Assembly: GCF_014925405.1 (NCBI RefSeq)
Contig: NZ_AQHJ01000023.1
Span: 248,001 to 312,000 of the forward strand
DNA from: Pseudoalteromonas ulvae UL12
GTDB taxonomy: Bacteria > Pseudomonadota > Gammaproteobacteria > Enterobacterales > Alteromonadaceae
Reading direction: 5' to 3'
Length of the DNA: 64,000 nt
Shown: piece after piece, positions 36,151-46,600 of the stretch
Numbering within the stretch: the stretch's first letter is position 1
Layout of the letters: each line of letters opens with the position of its first letter
The notes under the pieces: model-generated
What the model was told of the DNA's origin: nothing
The model's database searches: none
Seen by the model: the letters and a program-made list of their open reading frames with translations, nothing else
Made by a program: the position numbers and the translations under genes

Positions 36151-36399
36151 TTAATGCGGTTTTTTGCCACCGAACTGCACGATTTCTTTGCCATTTTCGA
36201 ACACTTCTTGCGTGACCCAACGACCCAGTAACAGCTGATGTTTATCATCCAACACCGCCACAAATGGGCGACCATTACTGTTATTGGTGGCAAGGGCAAT
36301 CCCCGCAACATCTTTAAGCCCAAGCCCTCCTTTGTCTACTAACATGACAAATGCTTCAAGCTCTTCAAGGGTTTCAATTAAGTCGTTATCGTTAATCAT
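36151..36399 (-). CDS. Small hypothetical protein, 82 residues
   Basis: Acidic N-terminal helix (DNDLIETLEELEAFV) followed by a strand-rich part (IALATNNSNGRPFVAVLDD, QLLLGRWVTQEVF). GGAG lies nine bases before the ATG. No signal peptide or membrane segment and no recognised family. Composition and the ribosome site favour a real gene over the overlapping frames. Confidence 0.55.
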   Translation of the reverse strand: MINDNDLIETLEELEAFVMLVDKGGLGLKDVAGIALATNNSNGRPFVAVLDDKHQLLLGRWVTQEVFENGKEIVQFGGKKPH

Positions 36400-36911
36400 A
36401 CTGCGTTACTCCGCTATACTGCGCCAATCCTGAAAGCGCGTAGAATAACAGGATTAAATACAGCGATAAACTATCAAAGGCTTTAGAGGTTTTGCCCTTC
36501 AGATATTTAAACACTGTTTGGTAGCAGCAAATTTACATCGCGATTGGGCTTTCTGGTGATGTTGGAGAAATAAAACCCGCATTTGCCTTCAAAAGCAATG
36601 ACATCGCTTTTCAAATTACACTTTTATTCGCTGGCGACAGGGATGTTCATTTGAAAATCAGAAACACTTTAAAATAGCTGTCGAGCTAAACCCAAATCTA
36701 CAATTGGTAAAATTATTTACACCACAGCCAATTTCAAAATACATCGGCTGCAAGTTCAGTCATCATTCAAATCTCATTGCTTGTTTTTTAAAACCAAACA
36801 GCCCTTTGTATCACCTCTGGTATCGATGCGGGAGGTGAGACGCTTCAACAACATACGACGGATAGTTTCTGCTGATTGATGGATAAAACAAAAGGTCGTG
36901 CCACACACAAT
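36400..36911. other. Intergenic stretch with a degenerate REP-like sequence, no gene seen
   Basis: No credible coding frame. GCTGTCGAGCTAAACCC at about 36677 and the following CAATTTCAAAATACATCGGC resemble degraded forms of the REP-like sequences near 23129 and 62642. The rest shows no clear feature up to the Zur-like site. Confidence 0.5.
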
Positions 36912-36926
36912 TGTTATGTGATAACG
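36912..36926. promoter_or_regulatory. Zur-like operator upstream of the COG0523 gene
   Basis: TGTTATGTGATAACG matches the gammaproteobacterial Zur core (TGTTATANTATAACA) at 11 of 14 defined positions, with near-perfect 6-base half-sites. It lies 126 bases before the start of a COG0523 GTPase gene, a class often repressed by Zur when zinc is plentiful. The match is seen; regulation is inferred. Confidence 0.5.
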
Positions 36927-37051
36927 TATTATCGCCAGTTAAAGCTAAGCTGTTGACCATTGACTCCCTCAACCCTGCAGCCTTTAACACTGGCGCTGAC
37001 TGATTTATCTATCACTTATTTTACTAAAACTGTTTTTGATTGGAGCAAGAT

Positions 37052-38200
37052 ATGAGTTTAAAAGAGCGTATACCGGTTTATTTATTAACGGGTTTTTTAG
37101 GGAGTGGAAAAACGACCTTGTTAAATTCACTGGTCAAGCAGCCTGGTATGGAGCGTAGCCTCATTTTAATTAATGAATTTGGTGAAGTGGGTCTGGATCA
37201 CCTTTTAGTCAGTCATGCCAAAGAAGATGACAATTTAGTGGTTGAACTTGACAGCGGCTGCCTGTGCTGTGCAACTCGTGGGGATTTTGCTAAGACATTA
37301 CGGGATACGCCGTGGCGATATGCGCGTGATGGACAGCCCCTTTTTGATCGAGTCATCATAGAAACCACAGGTTTGGCTGATCCAACTTCGATTATTCAGA
37401 CACTCATGCGCGACCGAACAATCCATTTGCAGTTTCGTTTACAAGGGGTCGTCACCGCGGTAGATGCCATCAATGGTGCGTCAACCATCACCCAGCACAT
37501 TGAAGCACGTAAACAGGTGAGCGTTGCTGATTTATTATTAGTGACAAAAGCCGATTTGAATATTGAAAAACACACTCTAGATGCCTTATTGCAACAACTT
37601 GCTGAGCGCAATCCTACGGCCGATATTCAAATGACAAACAATGGTACAGTGGCCGCCAATTTAATTTTGCAATTAGATCACATCGAGCCAGCAGACTCGT
37701 CAATTCCATTGAAAAAATGGCTTAATATCAGCTCTGTTTCTGCACAACCAACAGGCAATAACCTCAAGGCATTTGCACAACTAAAACCGATTAGCGAACC
37801 TCAGAATGATATCAATCGCCATAACGACCATATTCAAGCCCACTGTTTTATTTTTGATGAGCCCTTGAGTGAAGCAAAATTTGGCATGTGGGTGGACATC
37901 ATGGTGCCACTTTTTGGTAAAGATCTGCTGCGTTTTAAAGGAATTATCAACATACAAGGTCATGCAGGCCCAGTTGTGATCCATGGTGTGCAACACACTT
38001 ATCATCCTGCGGCCTATTTACCTGAATGGCCAGATGACGACCGCCGTTCTAAATTAGTCTTTATCACCTACGATATCGATCGCCAAACGTTAGAGCGTAC
38101 TTTTGAAGTGTTTAAAGAACGCAATTATGAAACTGAGGCCAAATTTCTCTCTGAAGCTCAAAACGAAGAACACTCAAAGCAAGAAGCAATCAGCGTTTAA
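37052..38200 (+). CDS. COG0523-family GTPase, probable metallochaperone (CobW/ZigA-like)
   Basis: 382 residues from the ATG at 37052, six bases after GGAG. The G3E GTPase domain shows Walker A GFLGSGKTTLL, the metal-binding CxCC in DSGCLCC, Walker B IIETTGLADP and TKAD for guanine. A C-terminal CobW_C domain follows (~270-370: HCFIFDEPLSE, RFKGIINIQG). Family members bind zinc and some hand it to client proteins in zinc starvation. The upstream Zur-like site supports a zinc rather than cobalamin role; no cobalamin gene is near. Confidence 0.88.
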   Translation: MSLKERIPVYLLTGFLGSGKTTLLNSLVKQPGMERSLILINEFGEVGLDHLLVSHAKEDDNLVVELDSGCLCCATRGDFAKTLRDTPWRYARDGQPLFDRVIIETTGLADPTSIIQTLMRDRTIHLQFRLQGVVTAVDAINGASTITQHIEARKQVSVADLLLVTKADLNIEKHTLDALLQQLAERNPTADIQMTNNGTVAANLILQLDHIEPADSSIPLKKWLNISSVSAQPTGNNLKAFAQLKPISEPQNDINRHNDHIQAHCFIFDEPLSEAKFGMWVDIMVPLFGKDLLRFKGIINIQGHAGPVVIHGVQHTYHPAAYLPEWPDDDRRSKLVFITYDIDRQTLERTFEVFKERNYETEAKFLSEAQNEEHSKQEAISV

Positions 38201-38206
38201 CCTGTC

Positions 38207-38264
38207 ACCTCCTCTCTTTTTTCATCGCAATCAACAAGGTTGCTATAGCAAATAGAGAGGAGGT
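38207..38264. repeat. 11-bp inverted repeat after the GTPase gene
   Basis: ACCTCCTCTCT (38207-38217) and AGAGAGGAGGT (38254-38264) are perfect complements with a 36-base loop, starting 7 bases past the stop codon. It could end or stabilise the transcript. No U tract follows. Confidence 0.5.
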
Positions 38265-38454
38265 AAAACCTGTCGCGCTAAAGTACGTACTCCAAACCCA
38301 AAGCGTCAAATCAAAGCATTATTACTAGGGGCTTATATGGACTCCCCATTAATGTCAAAAAAGCACTAGATAACAACAATTAACACTAGCGGGATCATTA
38401 GATTATTCGATAAGCTTGCAGCTCAAGCGGCCTAACAAGAAGAATGATAACAGC

Positions 38455-39174
38455 ATGACAAAAATGAAAGCCAAAGTATTGCGTTATGACGCCATTGATG
38501 TCGAAACCGTGTTTGAAAAAGAATCAGCCTTACTCGATACCATCGTCAATGGGCAGCTTAATCAGGCGCTTTTACTGTGGCAAAGCCGCGACAACACCCT
38601 CGTATTGCCAGCGGGCAATAAGTGGCAACAATCAGCAGGCTTACGCCAAGCACTCAATGCTCTGGGCTGGCAGGTATTTGCCCGCAAAACCGGCGGCGCG
38701 CCCGTGCCACAAACCCAAGGGGTGATTAATGTCTCTTATTTGTACGCGCTACCTGCTGGACAAGATTATTCCATCCCCGCTGCATACCGTTCTTTTTGCC
38801 ATATTCTCAGTGAATTTTTTAACCAATTTGGTGTGGCCGTGCAAAGCCATGCAACCCCAGGCAGCTATTGTGACGGAGACTACAACTTAAACATTGCAGG
38901 TAAAAAGGTCGTCGGCACGGCCCAGCGCGTTGTGCTCAAAAAAGGTGGCGGCAAAGTCGTGCTTGCCCAAGCTTGTATTTTAATTGATGTCGATCCGCAG
39001 CAACTAGTGACACCCGTGAATACCTGCTACCAACTCCACCAGCAAACCGAGCGAGTACGCGCCCAAGTTCACACTAGCTTGTTTGAACATTGTACGCAGC
39101 GCCCAACCACAGCAGAGCTATACCAAAGTTTGTTTCAATGTTTTGCTGCTGCGCAACCCACGACGACAGCATAA
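38455..39174 (+). CDS. Lipoate-protein ligase A-like protein
   Basis: 239 residues from the ATG at 38455; an in-frame ATG at 38416 would add a short unconserved leader. The BPL/LplA/LipB fold is suggested by LLLWQSRDNTLVLPAG near the start, RKTGGAPVPQTQGVIN (the RRxTGGxxV signature in altered form), and NLNIAGKKVVGTAQRV, which holds the conserved lysine. It probably transfers an octanoyl or lipoyl group, or another short acyl group, to a carrier protein. It is smaller than LplA and lacks the C-terminal accessory domain. Confidence 0.75.
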   Translation: MTKMKAKVLRYDAIDVETVFEKESALLDTIVNGQLNQALLLWQSRDNTLVLPAGNKWQQSAGLRQALNALGWQVFARKTGGAPVPQTQGVINVSYLYALPAGQDYSIPAAYRSFCHILSEFFNQFGVAVQSHATPGSYCDGDYNLNIAGKKVVGTAQRVVLKKGGGKVVLAQACILIDVDPQQLVTPVNTCYQLHQQTERVRAQVHTSLFEHCTQRPTTAELYQSLFQCFAAAQPTTTA

Positions 39175-39225
39175 ATTTTGGCCGATGAGGCCATTAAACT
39201 TGCTTTAACAAACAGATACTTATTA

Positions 39226-39276
39226 TACCCAATCAACTTGAAGATACGTATTTCAGCGCTTCAATTCAATTGGGTA
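39226..39276. repeat. Dispersed palindrome of Alteromonadales type
   Basis: TACCCAATCAACTTGAAG and CTTCAATTCAATTGGGTA form arms with 15 of 18 pairs matching. It lies between the ligase gene and the dipeptidase start, and similar TACCCAATNNACTTGAAG elements are common in genomes of this order (from memory). Confidence 0.6.
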
Positions 39277-39330
39277 GAAACGCAGCATGATGTTACAATC
39301 TCTGCGTTTTTTATCATTGGAGTGCCCCCC

Positions 39331-40821
39331 TTGAAATACTCGTTTCTCAGCTGTGCGTTATTTTTAGCAACCCATAGCGTTGCCAACGTCACCGAACAAA
39401 CCGATGCCCTTGCTCACTATGCGGTTGAACAATACCAACAGGCGCAAATCCACACCTTAAGTAATATGGTGTCGTTTGAAACGGTCAATAAACCAGACAC
39501 GGATACCCTGACTAACCCTGAATTTATTGGATTTAAAGCGTTACTTAAAATGAAAGCGGCGCAGCTCGGTTTTGACTACCAAGATAAAGGCCACACCGTA
39601 CTCATTGGTATGGGTACCCAAGCCGAAAAAGTGACAGTTGTGACTCATGGCGATGTCCAGCCAGCAGATGCCCGTAAATGGCAACAAAGCCCATTTAGCA
39701 TGGACATGACTTCAGAGCCCGGCAACATGATTGGCCGCGGCACCGAAGACGATAAAGGCGCGATTGCCACAGCGCTCTATGCCATGAAAGCCATTAAAGA
39801 TAAAGGCATTCCCCTTAATAACCGTATTGAATTAATGATTTACTTGGCTGAAGAATCAGATTGGGGCCCACTCGAAACCTTTATGACCACTTATGAGCAG
39901 CCGAAATACGCCGTCACCATTGACGCCTCTTATCCGGTCGTGGTCGCAGAAAAAGGCTGGAGCTTAATTGCTCCAACGTTTTCGGCCAATTCAGCGCAAA
40001 CGGGTGTGTATGTTAGCCAATTACAAGGCGGCGCGTTTGTCAGTCAAATCCCTGAAGATGCTCAGGTGCTGTTACATAACAGTGATGCAGCCACGCTCGA
40101 GACAATCAAACAAAATATTGCGAACTTGAGTGATGTATCAGTCACGTTACAAGCCCAATCAAACGGCATACTCATTAAGGTAAAAGGCGACTCTGCTCAT
40201 TCATCTGAACCTGAAGCAGGTCATAACGCCATTGCCCATTTGGCCGAAGTACTAAAGGGCATCAATCTTGAAAACAATAGCGATGGCCAAGCAATCAAGT
40301 TTATTAATCAGCTGATTGGTTTAGATTTATACGGCAAACAATTTGGTGACATCGCCTATTCACACAACTTTATGGGCCCAATGACAGTCTCGCCCACGCT
40401 CTTAACACGAAAAGGGAACGAGCTGACTTTATCTGTCAATTTGCGCCGCCCTGTTGGCAAAGAACACGCACTGCTGCAAAGCCAAATCGACTCGGCGCTT
40501 GATCAATGGCAAACCCACAATCAAGTTAACGTAAAAGACGTCACCGTTAGTTTAGGCAAACCCATGTTGCTCGATAACGCCCCTCACGCTCAAGCATTAC
40601 TGGATATTTTTAAACACTTCACCGGTGATCAACAAGCGACGTTTGTATCGATTGGCGGTGGCACCAATGCCAAATTATTCGATAACGCAGTCTCATTTGG
40701 CCCTTCAATGCCGGGTAAAAAATACACCGGCCATTCTGAGCATGAGTACTTAAGTGTTGAACAAATCAAACTAAACTTAAAAATGTACACCGCTATGCTA
40801 GTTAAGCTAGGCAATATGTAA
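39331..40821 (+). CDS. M20-family peptidase (dipeptidase), exported
   Basis: About 496 residues from a TTG at 39331, chosen because GGAG lies eight bases upstream and a proper signal peptide follows (KYSFLSCALFLATHSVANV); an upstream open frame crosses a palindrome and looks non-coding. Zinc ligands are visible as VVTHGDVQPAD, GRGTEDDKGAIAT and AEES, with HS-SEPEAGHNAIAHL in the lid domain and a late GHSEHEY histidine. It should be a periplasmic di- or tripeptidase. It is followed by a 10-bp hairpin. Confidence 0.88.
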   Translation: MKYSFLSCALFLATHSVANVTEQTDALAHYAVEQYQQAQIHTLSNMVSFETVNKPDTDTLTNPEFIGFKALLKMKAAQLGFDYQDKGHTVLIGMGTQAEKVTVVTHGDVQPADARKWQQSPFSMDMTSEPGNMIGRGTEDDKGAIATALYAMKAIKDKGIPLNNRIELMIYLAEESDWGPLETFMTTYEQPKYAVTIDASYPVVVAEKGWSLIAPTFSANSAQTGVYVSQLQGGAFVSQIPEDAQVLLHNSDAATLETIKQNIANLSDVSVTLQAQSNGILIKVKGDSAHSSEPEAGHNAIAHLAEVLKGINLENNSDGQAIKFINQLIGLDLYGKQFGDIAYSHNFMGPMTVSPTLLTRKGNELTLSVNLRRPVGKEHALLQSQIDSALDQWQTHNQVNVKDVTVSLGKPMLLDNAPHAQALLDIFKHFTGDQQATFVSIGGGTNAKLFDNAVSFGPSMPGKKYTGHSEHEYLSVEQIKLNLKMYTAMLVKLGNM

Positions 40822-40833
40822 ACGACAACACAC

Positions 40834-40874
40834 TGCGCTTAGCCAGAGGCCCAAACGGCAACTAGCTAAGCGCA
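40834..40874 (+). terminator. 10-bp hairpin after the M20 peptidase gene
   Basis: TGCGCTTAGC and GCTAAGCGCA with a 21-base loop, 12 bases after the stop. A weak T content follows, so termination is likely but not certain. Confidence 0.5.
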
Positions 40875-40937
40875 TGTCATTCATGAAACTCATGCGCTCG
40901 CGTATAAAATAAATATGTGGCCAAGGCCCTTTATGAT

Positions 40938-41897
40938 ATGAATAAGTTTTTCATTTATATAACGATTGTTTTACTAGCAGTAAGCTTAGCCGCATGGCAA
41001 TTCACTTTGTCGAAGAAAGAATCCCAACCTTCGACCATTCAGCCCTCGATGGTTACAGACTCTTTTCTCTCTGCCCCTACTGATGGGCTAGCCAATAAAA
41101 ATACGGCAAGTGACCAGCCAAGCACTGTGCCCAATCCACAACACACTGATAGCACAGGTCGAGCGCTTAAAATAATGGATACGCCAAATTGGAAGCGTAG
41201 CGGCCTGTTAATTGACCATTTACCTCAATTAAAAAAAGCTGCGGATGCTGGCGATATTGACTCAAAATATATCCTCGCTGAAAACCTTCAATATTGCTTT
41301 TATGCCCCACTGGATGACGAGGCTTTACAAACAAAACTTGATACAGTCGCCACTTACAGTGATGCTGGCGAAGCAGCCGATCAAGTAATTGAAAAGTACA
41401 CTTATTGCCAGCACATTACGCAAACTGAACGCAGTCAGTTTTACCATTACTTAGCCGATGCTGCACAACTTGGCTCTGTAGCTGCTCAAGCAAGGTTTTC
41501 AGGTCTAACAGCAGAATTTTATATGCAATCACAAGGCTTTAAAACGATACAACGAGATGCGTACATTGCCAAACGAGATGCCTTTAATCAGCAAAAACTC
41601 ACCTTTTTAACGCAAGCATCCCTGCACGGCAATGAAATGGCCTTGATGACGTTATCTAACTTGCACCACACCCAACAAACGGGCAAAAATAGCTTAGCCC
41701 ACTCTTATGCTTTAAATAGGCTACTGATGGACATCACGCAAAGTGATGAAGTCTATAATCGCTATGCATATTTTGAACAGCGCCAATATCCACAACTGTC
41801 TGAAAATGACAAGATGATTGCCGAAGAACGACTCATACAATGGCGTAACATCATTGATCGTAACGGCACGCTCTACCCACATCCTAAGTTTAATTAA
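40938..41897 (+). CDS. Membrane-anchored hypothetical protein with Sel1-like helical region
   Basis: 319 residues from the ATG at 40938. A single N-terminal hydrophobic segment (FFIYITIVLLAVSLAAWQF) is followed by a Ser/Thr/Pro-rich linker (~30-75) and a helical domain. LKKAADAGDIDSKYILAEN and ADAAQLGSVAAQARFSGL have the spacing and small-residue pattern of Sel1/TPR-type repeats. It probably lies in the periplasm, tethered to the inner membrane. The function is unknown. Confidence 0.6.
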   Translation: MNKFFIYITIVLLAVSLAAWQFTLSKKESQPSTIQPSMVTDSFLSAPTDGLANKNTASDQPSTVPNPQHTDSTGRALKIMDTPNWKRSGLLIDHLPQLKKAADAGDIDSKYILAENLQYCFYAPLDDEALQTKLDTVATYSDAGEAADQVIEKYTYCQHITQTERSQFYHYLADAAQLGSVAAQARFSGLTAEFYMQSQGFKTIQRDAYIAKRDAFNQQKLTFLTQASLHGNEMALMTLSNLHHTQQTGKNSLAHSYALNRLLMDITQSDEVYNRYAYFEQRQYPQLSENDKMIAEERLIQWRNIIDRNGTLYPHPKFN

Positions 41898-41972
41898 GCC
41901 GCAGGCCAATTAGGTAACTGTAGGGCTGCTAATGAGTTTTATTTGTTACTCCTGTCACATTGAGCAGCAATA

Positions 41973-42001
41973 AAAAGGTTAACTCCATTAGTTAACCTTT
42001 T
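41973..42001. terminator. Bidirectional rho-independent terminator
   Basis: AAAAGGTTAACT, a 5-base loop, AGTTAACCTTTT. It sits between convergent genes ending at 41897 and 42025 and has A and T tracts for both directions. Confidence 0.9.
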
Positions 42002-42024
42002 GATAAAAAATAAAAATGGGTGAT

Positions 42025-43317
42025 TTAAGGCATGTTTACACAAATCTCGTAGTACCATAAATCTGAATAGGGATGTGATACCAATGAACCCAAAGTAAAA
42101 ATATTGCCGGCTTCATCAGTCAAAGAGTTAACCCCTATTGGCACAGACCCCTTTTCTACCCCATCCCATACAAAGCGATTAGATCCATAACTAGTATTGT
42201 GATAAACAAATGTTTGCCCTGTAAAGTTGGCATCATTACGACCTTGGTTATCCCCATAAAAAGCGCATTGTGCGGCGATTAATGTATTGCTTGGCACAAA
42301 ACTAAACTCACTAAACGTCGCGTTATAACTTGATGATTTAGTTGTCCCCCAGGTGTATAGCTCAAAGCGGTCTCCTGCACTCACAACTATATCCTGAACG
42401 ACCCCTGAGGCACTACCTGCTGTCGATAGATCGTAATTTTCATCATTAATGACGTAACGGATCACATCACCATATTGACCTGCTGAGCTGACAGCTATAC
42501 TCCAAGCAAAATTAATCGTACCATCGGCTGGAATGTCAATTGCCGCAGTAACCCCACCGCCGCCATAATTAACAGAAGCATTTAACGCAGTTGCTGACAT
42601 GTTTGTGTTCGCCACGCCGGTAATATTCCAGTTAATAGCACTAAAGGCATCGTTAAAGCCTATCGTGGCAGCTTCATTGTACGTACCACATTTATAATGG
42701 TAACGCATGGTATTGCTTGTTGGTCTTTCTAACTTTAGATAACTCAGTACTTCATTATTTGGGCAGCTAACTTGGTGTCTATCAAGGTAAACAGCATTAC
42801 CTCCGCCATCTTCATTAGTTGGTGTAAAGTAATCCGTCATATTGATCAGCGCTTTATCGCTACATTGATAATGATATTGCATCGTACTTGCGGTTGGTCT
42901 TTGTAAGTGCAAAGACTGCAGTCCTTTACCTTGGCAATTAATTGTATGACGATCTAAATAAACAACATTACCACCACCATCGTCATGAGCTGGAGTATAT
43001 ATATCAACGCTCGTAGCATTATTAAGGGTGCTACAACCATATTCATAAGCGATTTGAGTGGATGATGGTCTGAAAAGGCGAAGTGAATTGATACCATCAT
43101 TACCACAATCAACATAATGGCGATCAAGAAATACCGCGTTTCCTTGACCATCATCATTCGCTGGTGTTGTCATTTGATATGTCGATGCACTGACATAATA
43201 TGGTGATGCTAGCAGCGCAATTAATGGCAGTGATAACGCCTTAAACTTGCTTCTGATTTTGTTTAAGCAACATTGCTGATCCGTTAAGGAAGTAATCCTT
43301 TTGAAATAAATATTCAT
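42025..43317 (-). CDS. Secreted protein with three tandem cysteine-containing repeats
   Basis: 430 residues. The N terminus has a long basic segment then a signal-type stretch (ALSLPLIALLASPYYVSAS). Residues ~50-215 hold three ~53-residue repeats, each with a TP-x-(N/H)-(D/E)DG-GNA/VV-LDRH motif, a cysteine soon after, a RP(S/T) motif and a Y-Y-C end. A strand-rich region (~220-345) and a C-terminal domain with two cysteines (AAQCAFYG...YYEICVNMP) follow. AGGAG precedes the ATG. No known family is claimed. It is probably an extracellular or periplasmic binding protein. Confidence 0.6.
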   Translation of the reverse strand: MNIYFKRITSLTDQQCCLNKIRSKFKALSLPLIALLASPYYVSASTYQMTTPANDDGQGNAVFLDRHYVDCGNDGINSLRLFRPSSTQIAYEYGCSTLNNATSVDIYTPAHDDGGGNVVYLDRHTINCQGKGLQSLHLQRPTASTMQYHYQCSDKALINMTDYFTPTNEDGGGNAVYLDRHQVSCPNNEVLSYLKLERPTSNTMRYHYKCGTYNEAATIGFNDAFSAINWNITGVANTNMSATALNASVNYGGGGVTAAIDIPADGTINFAWSIAVSSAGQYGDVIRYVINDENYDLSTAGSASGVVQDIVVSAGDRFELYTWGTTKSSSYNATFSEFSFVPSNTLIAAQCAFYGDNQGRNDANFTGQTFVYHNTSYGSNRFVWDGVEKGSVPIGVNSLTDEAGNIFTLGSLVSHPYSDLWYYEICVNMP

Positions 43318-43634
43318 ACCCTGCTCCTGTTTAATATTTCACCACAAACAATAGAAGGGGATTTTGAATCAGCTATTACACCCCATTACAGGTACAACCA
43401 ATGACTATAAATGCAATAAAATCTAACTCAGGTATTTAAATTATTGAAAACATTCCTCTGGATATAAAAGAGAATTACTTAACGCGCTATCGCAGTACTG
43501 ATCGCTCGCAGCCGAATGTGTGTCACGATATACACCATGATATTAATAATGGCAGCGGTTCATTCAAACCGCTGATTAGAAGGGATCAAGTACACGCAAA
43601 ACGCCATAAGATGCACTTGATAATTTATATTATT
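43318..43634. other. Intergenic stretch with hairpins, no gene seen
   Basis: AGCGGTT/AACCGCT (43554-43573) and ATCAAGT/ACTTGAT (43585-43621) lie beyond the stop of the giant ATPase gene, on its downstream side, and may terminate it. The remainder is AT-rich upstream sequence of the secreted three-repeat protein. Confidence 0.5.
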
Positions 43635-46600
43635 CTATAAAAGAGTTTGTCTTGTTATTGAATCATGTGTTGGCGCGGCCTCCACTATCTTATTAACAAC
43701 TTGTGGGGGTTGATTTTTTATCGCTGTTAATAGCGCTTCTAATGCTTTTAATTGATCTTCACTCTGCTTTATTTGCTGTTCAGCGCTTTGCTTATTTTGC
43801 TGACTTATTAGTTCGACTACTGTTTTATTACTTCTAAGTTCATCAAACAATTTATTTATTAGCTCTACAGGGATCTGAGTCGCCTTATTATCTTTTAGTG
43901 TATCTAAAATCCCAGCTAACTGCTGAGTATGATCAAGTGGCGCTATTGCTAATAATTGCTCACTCAATTCATTTACCTGACTTTGATTACTCAATAATAA
44001 TGCTTGTTTTAAATCATTTATCAGCACTTCAACAGAGTTATGCTCAAGCGCATTAGCGATTTGCTTCAGTTCATCTTTTGTATTTAAATGCTCTGTTTGC
44101 ATCTTCAAAGTGTTAATCAACAACTCAAAATGTTGTTGGTTATTATTACTCATAATTGCTTGCGTTAACTTATCTCCAAGGTTTTCTATTTGCGCTCGAT
44201 TATCATTACTCATAATGGCGCGACTCAATGCACTCATCACATCTTGATTATTCAATAACGCTAACTGTTCACATAATTGCTTTTCGAGTGAGGTAATTGA
44301 CTCATTACTATTGGTCGCTGTTATTACTTGAGCTAACTCATTCAATTGCTGGTGATTATTATTGCTTGATACAGCAGTAATTAACTCATTCATAGCACTG
44401 CCTAGTTGCTCAAATGAACTTTGATAGTCGGTTTGTTTAAAACCATTATCTAAAGTTTTTGCAATTACCGCCAAAGCACTCTTACTATCCAAGCTCTGAA
44501 TCTGCTCCCCAACATGTTGGAATAATGTACTGTAATCGTGACTGAGATTACTTTTACTGAGCTTATTAGCGATACTTTCTAATGATTCATGAAGGTAGCC
44601 CATTTGTTCAACAGCCATCATCACAGGGCTACCAGCGCTATCGAGTTTATTTAAGCGTATAAAATCGTCTTTAATTTGACAGTATCGCGCATGCTCTTCT
44701 TGCGTTAATGTACCGCGTAATTCACCCAGTTTAAGTAAATTCTCCTCAGAACCTTTACTCAGTGTTTGTGCTTCGCTTCGGTAATGATCACGTATAAGAT
44801 TTTCAAGCTCTTCTTCATTCATAGCTGCGACAACCTTTTCTGCCATTTTATTCATATTGCGGTAACTACCCTGCAATTTAAATGGCGGCTCGGTACGGTA
44901 ATTATTATCTTGGGCGGCCGAAGCAATATATTGAGCATTGACTTTAAGTACAGTATTACGAATAGTCATTAGGCGCGTAAGTACAGCTTTAATTTCGTTC
45001 ACTTCAGCTTGAGAATAACCGTACTCAAGTTCATTTAAAGAGATCTCTTCGCCTTGACTGATACGCACAAGTTTATATAAATCATCCATATTACGATTAG
45101 CTAACGGGGCTAAAACTGCATTTGAGGTCAACGCATTCTCAATAAAGCTCATTGCAAACTCTTGTTCACAACCAGCCAGAGTATCCCCTAGATTATAAAT
45201 ATCAGCACGATTGGCAAGCATATCAGGAATTTTAAAACTCTCGCCGGACTCCGTGTACGGGTTACCAGCCATCACCACAGCAAATTTTTTGCCTCGTAAA
45301 TCATAGGTTTTGCTTTTTCCGTTCCATACACCATCAATTCGGCGTGAGCCATCACACAATGAAATGAATTTTTGCAAAAACTCTGGATTGGTATGCTGAA
45401 TATCATCCAAATAGAGCATTACGTTATTACCCATTTCAAAGCTTTGATTGATTTTAGTAATTTCTTTTTCAGCCGTGGCATTAATCGCTTGAGCAGGATC
45501 AAGAGAGACTTGATCATGACCAATTGAAGGACAATTGACTTTAACAAAAGTAAGCCCTAAACGATTTGCGACATACTCAACTAAGGTAGTTTTACCATAA
45601 CCAGGTGGTGAAATTAATAACAACATCCCCATTAAATCAGTACGTTTGTTCTTGCCTGCTGAGCCAATTTGTTTCGCCAAGTTATCACCGATAATTGGAA
45701 AGTACACTTTGTTAATTAACTGATTACGAACGAACGAGCTCAATGGTCTTGCTTTAAATTCATCAAGCTGAAGACGCTCTTTTTGTTCAGCTAAAATATC
45801 ACTGCGTAATGTGTGATATTGCTCAAACGCTGGTACTTGGTCGGTGATATATTTACGCGTTCGTGCATAAAAATCAGCGTAATCGACATGCAGTCTTTGC
45901 TCTTGTACTCGCTTGTGTTGACCCATAAGGCGCTCTACCTGTGTTACTGGGGTAACATCAAGTACACGATACTGCAGTTTTGTTGTTGCACATAAATGCA
46001 CATAATTTGCAGCTTCAGCCTGTACAACTGCATTTACAGCCTCACTTTGCATGCAATAGGCATTGACCCAACTTAAAAATAGTAATGCACGCTCATCCGT
46101 TTGCGTGACATTTTCGCACGCATGATTAAGCTCATTTACATAGCCTTTTGCTTTAGCGTCGCTACTAAATTGCTCGGCTAAGTTTTTGGCCTGCTGAGAG
46201 ATAATAAACAGTTGTTGTTCTGCTGTTTTTTGCTGCGCTAACTGCTGCACTAAGTATGCTGCGGCTAAATCACTTGATAAATCAGTGAAGCGAGCACACA
46301 GTTTACTTATTTGTGGTAAATACGTTGAAATTTGCTGACTTAACTGCTCATTCAAAGAGCTAATAAAACTAGTTGCACCAAAGTGTTTCTCCATCAAAAT
46401 GGCATTGCTTGCTTGATGGTAAATTGTATTCAGTTGTACAACTGATAACTGCGCGCTAAACAACTGGGCAACAATCCGACAGCTAGATGGATAAATAAGT
46501 AAATCAAGGCTATTTTTTTGCGTGAGTAAGGTATCGATAATGGCACACGCGTCGTGGTCGTGAATACCTTTTTCGTAACCTTCTTGGTAACGTGGTTCAG

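Noticed and set aside
36093..36323. 76-residue frame overlapping the 82-residue gene
   Set aside because: The alternative frame at 36151-36399 has a better ribosome site and protein-like sequence.
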